DNA from: Chrysomallon squamiferum
Taxonomy: Eukaryota > Mollusca > Gastropoda > Neomphalida > Peltospiridae
Assembly: GCA_012295275.1 (NCBI GenBank)
Contig: CM022678.1
Coordinates: 10,938,282 to 10,963,281 of the forward strand
Direction of reading: 5' to 3'
DNA: 25,000 nucleotides
The stretch's first letter is position 1, and the number at the start of each line of letters is the position of its first letter. The translations under genes were made by a program, and so were the position numbers. Of the stretch, positions 9,170-19,603 are shown piece by piece. The notes beneath the pieces are model-generated. The model was given only the letters and a program-made list of their open reading frames with translations. It was not told where the DNA came from and did not search any database.

Positions 9170-11049
9170 TTAAAACTGCTGGGTTGCGCGGAGGTAAGAT
9201 ATCTCACGTGACATCTGACAAAGAGCACACAGTGGACAGCAACACAGCTTGGAAGAGTCATCCATTATACTTCCCTAAATAGATAAATAAATAAATAAAT
9301 AAATAATTCCTTATCGACAAACAAGTAAATAGATAAATAATCATATCAGTGAATACATAAATAAAAATAGTGCAAATAAAAAACAAACGATCGAATAAAC
9401 AAATAGAAAACGTTTAGAGACGTATAATTACAGACAAAACTGATAATAAATATAGTGACAAAACCAGATAGAGAGAGACATAGAGGGATATATGGACTGA
9501 CAGAGAAACAAACGGAACGGAGAGACAGACAGGCAGATAGACAGACAGACAGGTTGGTAGATAGACAGACAGACATACAGATATGTACGTAGGTAGATAG
9601 GAAGATAGATTGATAGACAGAGAGAGAGACAGATAAACGTAATAAGTAAAATCACCACGATGTTGTGTTGAGTTCTCAGCTTTGTTCTCAAAGCTAACAT
9701 TCCACCCAGAACACAGCAGGGTACACAAGATGACTCCCCCAGGTCAATGGCCACCTGACACGCCAAAAACCAGGGGCAGAAAAACCCGAGAAGACCTGCA
9801 AATACCACACCCATTACTACACCGTCACAACCAACACCACCACTATCACTACTACAACCACCACCAACTATCAATATATGATGATAGGATATATTATTAT
9901 TTAGATGAGTAAATTTGTATTACTGGTACAACTACTGTTACTGTCATCATCATTATCGCCATTATCGTCATTATCACCATCAATAATTAAATGGACAGAA
10001 AATATTATTACATAGATGAGTAAGTTTTTAATCAGCAAGTTATAATCAGTTCATACAGAGTACAGTGTGGAAACGTATAAATTATTAAAGTGCATTCGTA
10101 CGAAATGTTCCGGACGTTACCGAGGAATAACGAAGAACGTACATGAACCCATGTCCTGAAAGCAGTCGCATATTCCCGTGCTCCACATCCTGGGACCCAC
10201 GTTCTGCGTTGACTGGTTGACAATCACGGTCGTCTGCTGCTGCTGCTGAGCTGTGTACGGCTGGGGCGGGGCTAGAGGCGGGCCTGGTTGCTGGCTTATG
10301 ATTGGCTGGGGCGTGTCTAGAGGCGGTCCAGGATGTTGTGTTGAGTTCTCAGCTTTGTTCTCAAAGCTAACATTCCACCCGTAACACAGCAGGGTACCGC
10401 AACAAAGCACGACTCCCCCAGGTCACTGGCCACGTGACACGCCAAAATACAGGGGCAGAACCACCCGAGAAGACCTGAAAATACCACACCCATTACTGCT
10501 TCAACACCACCAGCACAACCAACACCTGCACCATCTCTAATACTACTACTACTACTACTACGACATCTAGTAATACTATTACTGCTAATAATTTTCTATT
10601 ATTAGTACTACTACCGCTGACACTTCAACAACAGCAACCACTATTGTTACTGCTATTGCTGCTGCTGCTACTACTACTACTACTACTACTACTAATTATT
10701 ATTATATAGATGATGAAGTTAATGATAGGAAATATTACTATTTAGATGAGTACAGTGTGGAAACATCTAAATTATTAAAGTGCATTCCTACGAAATGTTC
10801 CGGACGTTACCGAGGTATAACGAAGAACGTACATGAACCCAAGTCCTGAAAGCAGCCGCATATTCCCGTGCTCCAAATTCTGGGACCCACGTTCTTCGTT
10901 GACTGGTTGACAGTCACAGTCGTGTGCTGTTGTTGCTGAGCTGTGTTTGGCTGGGGCGGGGCTAGAGGCGGGCCTGGTTGCTGGCTTATGTATGAATGGG
11001 GCGTGTCTAGAGGCGGTCCAGGTTGCTGGCTTATGATTGGCTGAGACAT
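9170..11049 (-). CDS. Gene D/C: chimeric PLAC8-family gene using exon 1 of D and exons 2-3 of C, 153 aa if the fused exon is skipped
   Basis: Proposed exons (minus strand): 11049-10833 (D exon 1), 9795-9656 and 9274-9170 (C exons 2 and 3; TAA at 9172-9170). The donor GTACGT at 10832 is phase 1, and the acceptor TTTGCAG before 9795 accepts phase 1 (T|GT gives Cys73). The donor GTGATT at 9655 and acceptor ATTTAG before 9274 are phase 0. The N-terminus is Pro/Gln-rich with a partial repeat (ISQQPGPPLDTP, ISQQPGPPLAPP), then QQQQHTTVTVNQ, W59-STGICGCFQDLGS. C exon 2 reads LLGFFCPWFLACQVAIDLG, so one Cys of CPC is now Trp, and CC before VP is SC. Exon 3 reads GSIMDDSSKLCCC then CPLCALCQMSREIS. Splicing into the intervening fused exon would instead end at a TAG (10319-10317), so function depends on exon skipping. 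Confidence 0.6.
9275..9655. repeat. GATA/GACA-rich intron 2 of gene D/C
   Basis: AAAT repeat 9280-9306, then degenerate GACA/GATA/GGTA words from about 9465 to 9640. Same intronic position as the tracts in A, B, E and F. Confidence 0.85.
10143..10474 (-). pseudogene. Fused relic: exon 2 of D joined directly to the 3' part of exon 1 of C
   Basis: D exon 2 starts at 10474 after acceptor TTTTCAG and reads LLGWFCPCILACHVAS through RTKLRTQHNI. At 10332 it runs straight into the interior of a C-type exon 1 (CTGGACCGCCTCTAGACACG), which continues to WSTGICDCFQDMGS and a normal donor GTACGT at 10142. The exon 2 frame ends three codons past the join (TAG 10319-10317). The C exon 1 part has lost its start codon, but its own frame (PGPPLDTPQPIISQQPG onward) is open. 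A deletion removed D's exon 3, the D-C intergenic region and the start of C. Both outer splice sites survive, so it could still be included in transcripts as a stop-bearing cassette exon. Confidence 0.75.
10540..10700. repeat. (ACT)n/(CTG)n-rich tract in intron 1 of gene D
   Basis: ACT triplets at 10541-10560 and TAC triplets at about 10669-10693, with CTG triplets between. The stretch is nearly identical to 14950-15110 and 21385-21550 in the paralogues. Confidence 0.85.
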
Positions 11050-11633
11050 GGATAGAGGCGGGTTCCAAAGAATTACTATGGTAATCTGAGATCGTTGTAA
11101 AATGAAGAAATTTAAATGTTCCGTTCTTGTCTTTTTTTTTTTTTTTTTTAACTATTACAACAACAATAATAAAATAATAATAACAATAATAACAATAATA
11201 ACAATAATAATAATAACAATAATAACAATAACAATAATAATTTTTATTATTATCATTCAAATCGAATAGCATGTTGTTGGGTTTTTTTTAATTGATATAT
11301 ATATATATATGATTTTTACAAAAAAGTAAACCATTTCAAATATCTTGACTTATAATATCCCGTGTTACGTGTTTTCAAGAAATTATACATTCACAAAATA
11401 CATTTCGTAGAAAACAGGATTTTATCTAAACCTTCGTCACCTAACTTATCAGAACTTGTTTGCCAAGACTGAACGAAGTCAAAGTTTTCTGATTAGCAAG
11501 TTGAAATGAAACGCCATCAATGTTATCTTTTCACATAGTTCTAATTTTGATAATAAGATGCTAAGGTACTTCAGAGCTGATAAGTATATTTATATGTATA
11601 TGATAGATATACTGGTATATATGTGTGCGTGTG

Positions 11634-11708
<75 letters not shown>

Positions 11709-12179
11709 TATAAAATAAAAAATGCAGAGGTGTACTAGGTAAGCTATTTTCAGGTATACAAAATGTTTTTAAGGATATCTGTTACAACTAGATTTGTGTC
11801 AAAACTTCAAAAAGAAATCAAATAAACAATTATAAAAACATTTTTATTTTGGTCGTAAATGCCAATATAAAAAATAATAAATAAATTAATTAATTAATTA
11901 TGAAAGAAAAAGAAAACTTGTTTAATTAAGGAATTTAAAGGAAAACTTTGTTCAGCACACAAATAAAACAGAAACAAAATCAATGATCCATCAGAAACAA
12001 AAAATGAAAAAAATGAAAAACAGATCTAAGAAATACACATTAAAAACACCAACAAATAAACAGTCTTTAAAAACAATAAACAGAACGTATAATAATGATG
12101 ATGATGATAATAATAAAAAATATAGCAGAAAGATAATAATAACAATAATAATAACAATAAAACATATGAAGAGAAATAC

Positions 12180-12230
<51 letters not shown>

Positions 12231-12600
12231 TCAAGTTGAGCAGCATGTTATTGGGTATTTTTATTTCTGTATAATGACTGTTATACAGTGTAATGTGTTT
12301 CAATTTTCTTGACTTAAAATATCAAGTGCTGCATGTTTTCAAGAATTTATACAAACAAAAAAATATATATATTTCGTAGAATAAAAGGATTCTAACAAAA
12401 ATTGCGTGACCTAACGTGTCAGAATTTGTTTCGTTAGACTGAACAAAATCCGACTTTTTTGTTTTTCTCCAAAAAGCTAAGTAGCATAAATCATTATTCT
12501 GAAATTGAACTTAAAACATGTAATATACAGACATATAGAGATATACAGATAAAAAACATATAGTTGTATTAAAGAAAATTAAATATATTTTGTTTTGTTT
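11050..12600. other. Upstream region of gene D with duplicated flank module
   Basis: No gene is seen. Just upstream of the D start, the minus strand has acceptor-like GATCTCAG and ACCATAG 35-50 bp before the ATG. Further out are a T run (11131-11149), AAT/AAC repeats to 11242, and a module at about 11280-11900. That module includes a GT repeat at 11634-11704, TTTTCAGGTATACAAAA and GGTCGTAAATGCCAATATAAAA, and it recurs at 12240-12985. An AAT repeat lies at 12180-12230. Confidence 0.55.
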
Positions 12601-12607
12601 GACTTAC

Positions 12608-12735
12608 TGTAAGAAACAGAATAAGTCGAACACCTCTTGTTACCAGCAAGTTGAAATGAAACTAATGTGACAGTCACGTCACAAAATACTGCCCCCCACA
12701 TGTTATCCTGGTAGCCAATGTTATCACTATTATCA
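12608..12735 (-). promoter_or_regulatory. Conserved E-box block, copy 3 (degenerate palindrome)
   Basis: Same block, but the palindrome has become GTCACGTCAC at 12673-12682, losing the E-box core while gaining a CRE-like half (ACGTCA). The minus-strand donor GTAAGT at 12607-12602 is kept. It is the inner member of a pair with copy 4, upstream of gene D/C. Confidence 0.4.
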
Positions 12736-13001
12736 TTTCAAGTGGATAAACTTTTGAATGTGTTTTGCTACTCCACTTACAAAGGTTATGTGTATATTTT
12801 ATATCAGCGTATACAGATATAAAATAAAATAAAATGAAAAACTCAGACATTTATTATGTAAAGCTGTTTTCAGGTATACAAAAATACGTAATTAAGAATA
12901 TCTGTTACAACTAGATAACAGTGAAACTATTTCTTTCCCTCGTATATGCCAATATAAAAAAAAAAAAAAATAATAATAAATACAAATATTTCTTTATTTA
13001 C

Positions 13002-13145
13002 TCTAGGAAACGGAATAAATGGAGCACCTTTTGTGATAAGCAAGTTAAAAAGAAACTAATGTGATGGTCACGTGACAAAATACGTCTCCGAAAAGTCACG
13101 GAGATTGCCGATGTTATCATTGTTACTTTCTGAGGTTGTTATAAT
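13002..13145 (-). promoter_or_regulatory. Conserved E-box block, copy 4 (candidate promoter / first exon of gene D/C)
   Basis: Palindrome GTCACGTGAC at 13067-13076. The minus-strand end has GTAAAT at 13001-12996, a weaker donor than copies 1, 2 and 6. It is followed on the plus strand by the usual CTG/ACT and GAT/GAC triplet runs (13160-13275). Confidence 0.42.
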
Positions 13146-13492
13146 ATTGAAACTAAGCTGTTGTTGCTGCTACTACAACTACTACTACTACTACTAATAA
13201 TAATAATAATAATAATGATGATGACGATGATGATGACAGTGATAATTATAACGACGATGACGACGATGATGATAAACAAGAAAACAAACGTTCTGTGATT
13301 TATGTTTATTTGGTTTAAGACGTAATATACATTTCACATAATAAAAACACGTACATCTCGAAAATATGTCTAATTTTAACTACAAGTCCATAAATATTAC
13401 TGCTTACAAAGTACTGTGAAATTAGTAGCTGTAATTAATTATTAAAAAAACAAACAAACGTCTCTGATCACGTGACTTCTTATAGCCGACAT
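13146..13492 (-). other. 3' flank of gene E
   Basis: Conserved post-stop flank as after A, C and F, with CACGTG at 13469-13474 and an AATAAA on the minus strand near 13308 (candidate poly(A) signal). Confidence 0.45.
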
Positions 13493-13774
13493 CTATGAAT
13501 TCTGAGTTACACGGATGGTTGAAATTTCACGTGCCATCTGACAGGTAGCACAGGTTGGACAGCAACACAGTATACGATTGTCCTCCGATATACTTCCCTA
13601 AATAAATAAATAAACAAACAAACAAAAACAAACAAACAAAGAAACAAAAACAATAGAATCAAACAAACAAAACAAATTTTTTTGGAGACATATAATTGTA
13701 GACAAACCGATATATAAAACTAGATATATATATTTATATATAAATATAGAGACAAAGACAAACTGACAAAGAGA

Positions 13775-14610
13775 GAGAGACGATAAATTGTCAGATAAAT
13801 AGACAGACAGGCAGAGAGATAGACGATAAATTGTCAGACAAATAGACAGACAGACAGAGAGATAGACGATAAATTGTCAGATAAATAGACAAACAGACAG
13901 AGAGATAGACGATAAATTGTCAGACAAATAGACAGACAGCAAACGAGGTAGACTATAAATTGTCAGATAAATAGACAGACAGAGAGATAGACGATAAATT
14001 GTCAGACAAATAGACAGACAGGCAGAGAGATAGACTATAAATTGTCAGATAAATAGACAGACAGCGAGGTAGACGATAAATTCTCAGAGAAATAGACAAA
14101 TAGAGACAGAGATATACGATAAATTGTCAGATAAATAGACAGACAGAGATGTAGACGATAAATTATCAGACAAATGGACAGACACAGAGAGATAGGCGAT
14201 GAATTGTCAGATAAATAGACAGACAGCGAGATAGACGATACATTGTCAGACAAATAGACAGACAGAGAGAGATAAACGATAAATTGTCAGACAAACAGAC
14301 AGACAGACAGAGAGATAGACGATAAATTGTCAGACAAATGGACAGACAGAAGGAGAGATAGACGATAAATTCTCAGATAAATAGACAGACAGACAGAGAG
14401 ATAGACGATAAATTGTCAGATAAATAGACAGACAGACAGAGAGATAGGCGATGAATTGTCAGATAAATAGACAGACAGCGAGGTAGACGATAAATTCTCA
14501 GAGAAATAGACAAATAGAGAGAGAGATAGACGATAAATTCTCAGAAAAATAGACAGACAAACAGAGAGATAGACGATACATTGTCAGATAAATAGACAGA
14601 CAGGCAGACT
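13775..14610. repeat. Minisatellite of about 40 bp in intron 2 of gene E, roughly 20 units
   Basis: Units carry GATAAATTGTCAG (variants ATTCTCAG, GATGAATTG, GATACATTG) followed by ATAAATAGACAGACAG and GAGAGATAGAC. Unit length is about 38-47 bp. It grades into GATA/GACA microsatellite up to 14700. Frames reading SLSVYLSDN are repeat artefacts. Confidence 0.9.
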
Positions 14611-14949
14611 GACACACAGGCAAACAAACAGACAGACATTTAGATAGATAGAAAGACAGACAGACAGACAGACAGATAGCTAAATAGGTAGATATGTATG
14701 TATATATGAGTGTATGTGTGTGTATATAAAAGTAATAAGTACCATGATGTTGTGTTGAGTTCTCAGCTTTGTTCTCAAAGCTAACATTCCACCCGTAACA
14801 CAGCAGGGTACCGCAACAAAGCACGACTCCCCCAGGTCACTGGCCACCTGACACGCCAAAATACAGGGGCAGAACCACCCGAGAAGACCTGCAAATACCA
14901 CACCCATTACTGCTTCAACACCACCAGCACAACCAACACCTGCACCATC

Positions 14950-15110
14950 TCTAATACTACTACTACTACTACTACGACATCTAGTAATACTATTACTGCT
15001 AATAATTTTCTATTATTAGTACTACTACCGCTGACACTTCAACAACACCAACCACTATTCTTACTGCTATTGCTGCTGCTGCTGCTACTACTACTACTAC
15101 TACTACTAAT
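14950..15110. repeat. (ACT)n/(CTG)n tract in intron 1 of gene E
   Basis: Nearly identical to 10540-10700 in D, including the intervening words CGACATCTAGTAATAC and GCTGACACTTCAACAAC. Confidence 0.85.
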
Positions 15111-15457
15111 TATTATTATGTAGATGATGAAGTTAATGATAGGAAATATTACTATTTAGACGAGTACATTTTTACCAAGTGATAAAACAGAGTACAGTGT
15201 GGAAACATCTAAATTATTAAAGTGCATTCGTACGAAATGTTCCGGACGTTACCGAGGAATAACGAAGAACGTACATGAACCCAAGTCCTCAAAGCAGCCG
15301 CATATTCCCGTGCTCCAAATTCTGGGACCATCGTTCTTCGTTGACTGGTTGACAATCACAGTCGTGTGCTGTTGTTGCTGAGCTGTGTTGCTGGCTTGTT
15401 TGAATGGGGCGGGGCTAGAGGCGGGCCTGGTTGCTGGCTTATGATTGGCTGAGACAT

Positions 15458-17360
<1,903 letters not shown>

Positions 17361-17367
17361 TTATTAC

Positions 17368-17495
17368 TGTATGAAACGGAATCAGTGGAACACGTCTTGC
17401 TATCAGCAAGTTGAAATGAAACGAACGTGACAGTCACGTGACAAAATAGTCTCCCCCCCAGGTGCCACTCACCACCGACGTTGTCACTGTTATCA
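17368..17495 (-). promoter_or_regulatory. Conserved E-box block, copy 5
   Basis: Palindrome GTCACGTGAC at 17433-17442. The minus-strand edge is GTAATA at 17367-17362, and the plus-strand AG is lost (TATGAAACGG). It is the counterpart of copy 3 and the inner member of the pair upstream of gene E. Confidence 0.4.
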
Positions 17496-17734
17496 GTGGT
17501 CAAACATTTTATAACATACTGCTACACCCCTTACAGTGGCAGTTGGTATATATTATAACAAGATTATACGTACATAACATAAAATAAAAATCGCAGACAT
17601 TTATATTATGTAAGCTGTTTTCAGGATCACAAAAAAACAACGTAATTAAGAACATTTGTCACAGCTAGATAACAGTGAAACATTTTCTTTTGGTCGTATA
17701 TGCGAATATAAAAAAAAAAAAAAATAAAAAAAAA

Positions 17735-18951
17735 ATGTTTCTTTACTTACTGTATATATATTTAGATATATAGATATTGTTATATTAAATAAACAAAAAT
17801 GTTTCTTTACTTACCGTATAGATATTTAGATACATAGATATAGTTATATTAAATAAATTTTAAAAAAATGTTTCTTTACTTACTGTATATATATTTAGAT
17901 ATATAGATATTGTTATATTAAATAAATAAAAATGTTTACTTACTGTATAGATATTTAGATATATAGATATAGTTATATTAAATATGTTTCTTTACTTACT
18001 GTATATATATTTAGATATATAGATATTGTTATATTAAATAAATTTTAAAAATGTTTCTTTACTTACTGTATATATATTTAGATATATAGATATTGTTATA
18101 TTAAATAAATTTAAAAAATGTTTCTTTACTTACTGTATAGATATTTAGATATATAGATATTGTTATTTTAAATAAATAAAAATGTTTACTTACTGTTTAT
18201 ATATTTAGATATATAGATATTGTTATATTAAATAAATAAAAATGTTTACTTACTGTATAGATATTTAGATACTTAGATATAGTTATATTAAATAAATTTT
18301 AAAATGTTTCTTTACTTACTGTATAGATATTTAGATGCATAGATATAGTTATATTAAATATGTTTCTTTACTTACTGTATATATATTTAGATATATAGAT
18401 ATTGTTATATTAAATAAATTTAAAAAATGTTTCTTTACTTACTGTTTAGATATTTAGATACATAGATATTGTTATATTAAATAAATTTAAAAAATGTTTC
18501 TTTACTTACTGTATAGATATTTAGATATATAGATATTGTTATATTAAATAAATAAAAATGTTTACTTACTGTATAGATATTTAGATACTTAGATATAGTT
18601 ATATTAAATAAATTTTAAAATGTTTCTTTACTTACTGTATAGATATTTAGATGCATAGATATAGTTATATTAAATATGTTTCTTTACTTACTGTATATAT
18701 ATTTAGATATATAGATATTGTTATATTAAATAAATTTAAAAAATGTTTCTTTACTTACTGTTTAGATATTTAGATACATAGATATTGTTATATTAAATAA
18801 ATTTAAAAAATGTTTCTTTACTTACTGTATAGATATTTAGATATATAGATATTGTTATATTAAATAAATAAAAATGTTTACTTACTGTATAGATATTTAG
18901 ATATATAGATATAGTTATATTAAATACATTTTAAAATGTTTCTTTACTTAC
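17735..18951. repeat. 54-68 bp minisatellite, about 19 units, repeating a splice-donor-like motif, abutting E-box block 6
   Basis: Each unit has ATGTTT(CTTT)ACTTACTGTATA, TTTAGATAYATAGATAT and GTTATATTAAATA. On the minus strand each carries ACAGTAAGTAA(AG), the same donor-like word that ends the E-box block. The last unit merges exactly into block 6 at about 18937-18955. Units 9-13 (18241-18556) and 14-18 (18557-18872) form a higher-order duplication of about 316 bp that reads as identical. Confidence 0.92.
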
Positions 18952-19092
18952 TGCAGGAAACGGAATAAACTGAGCCCGTTTTCTGATCAGGAACATGAAA
19001 TGAAACTAATGTGATAGTCACGTGACAAAGTACTCCGGAAAATGACGATGATTGCCGACGTTATCACTGTTACTTGCTGAAGTTGTCATACT
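18952..19092 (-). promoter_or_regulatory. Conserved E-box block, copy 6 (candidate promoter / first exon of gene E)
   Basis: Palindrome GTCACGTGAC at 19017-19026. The minus-strand end CCTGCA is followed by donor GTAAGTAAAG at 18951-18942. It lies about 360 bp past the stop of gene F. Confidence 0.45.
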
Positions 19093-19448
19093 ACTGAAAC
19101 TAAGCTGTTGCTGCTGCTGCTACCACTACTGTTATTACTACTACTACAACTACTACTAATACTACTGACAATGAGGATATCGTTGATGGTGATAATGGTA
19201 AGGGTGATAATTATAACGTTGACGACGACGATGTTAAACAAGAAAACAAAAGTTCTGTGATTTACGTTTATTTGCTTTATGGTGTAATACACACTTTACA
19301 CATCAAAAATTAAGTACACCTCGAAAATATATCTAATTTTAGCCATAAGTCCAGAATTATTCGTGCTTATAAAGGCTGTGAAATGAGTAGTTGTAATTAG
19401 TTATTGAAAAAACAGGCAAGTCTCGTCACGTGACTTCTCGTAGGCAGA
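19093..19448 (-). other. 3' flank of gene F
   Basis: Conserved post-stop flank with triplet runs 19105-19170, an AATAAA on the minus strand near 19268, and a second full palindrome GTCACGTGAC at 19425-19434, about 15 bp past the stop. Confidence 0.45.
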
Positions 19449-19566
19449 TTATAACTGCTGGGATGCGCGCATGTTTGACATCTCACGTGACATCTGACAC
19501 AAAGCACAGGATGGACAGCAACACAGCATACAGCAATCCTGCATTATATCTCCCTAAATAGATAGA

Positions 19567-19603
<37 letters not shown>

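Larger units (their letters stand above)
13493..15457 (-). pseudogene. Gene E: PLAC8-family copy with a frameshift in exon 1; exons 2 and 3 intact
   Basis: Exons (minus strand): 15457-15275, 14888-14743, 13597-13493 (TAG 13495-13493). Splice sites are normal: donor GTACGT 15274, acceptor TTTGCAG, donor GTACTT 14742, acceptor ATTTAG. Exon 1 from the family ATG is 183 bp, a multiple of three, whereas every intact copy is 3n+1. Relative to D there is a net +11-bp change just after the second GCCCCGCCCCA. The ATG frame therefore reads MSQPIISQQPGPPLAPPHSN and stops after 33 codons. The domain frame (WSTGICGCFEDLGS) is open upstream to the exon edge without an ATG. Exon 2 reads LLGWFCPCILACQVAS with a 2-residue insertion (ESCFVAVPCC) shared only with D. 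Exon 3 reads GSISEDNRILCCC then CPTCATCQMAREIS. It is probably non-coding unless another start or upstream coding exon rescues it. Confidence 0.7.

Noticed and set aside
10117-10410. Frame reading GWNVSFENKAENSTQH, recurring at every exon 2
   Set aside because: It is the +1 frame of a nucleotide-conserved exon; the frame with the Cys-rich core matches the family and the splice phases.
15199-15381. Plus-strand frame beginning METSKLLKCIRTKCSGRYR (also at 21646)
   Set aside because: It is antisense to exon 1 of the PLAC8-family genes and is repeated only because that exon is duplicated.
17735-18951. CRISPR-like regular repeats
   Set aside because: There are no unique spacers: the whole unit repeats, in a eukaryotic intergenic setting. 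The same applies to 13775-14610 and 19781-21143.
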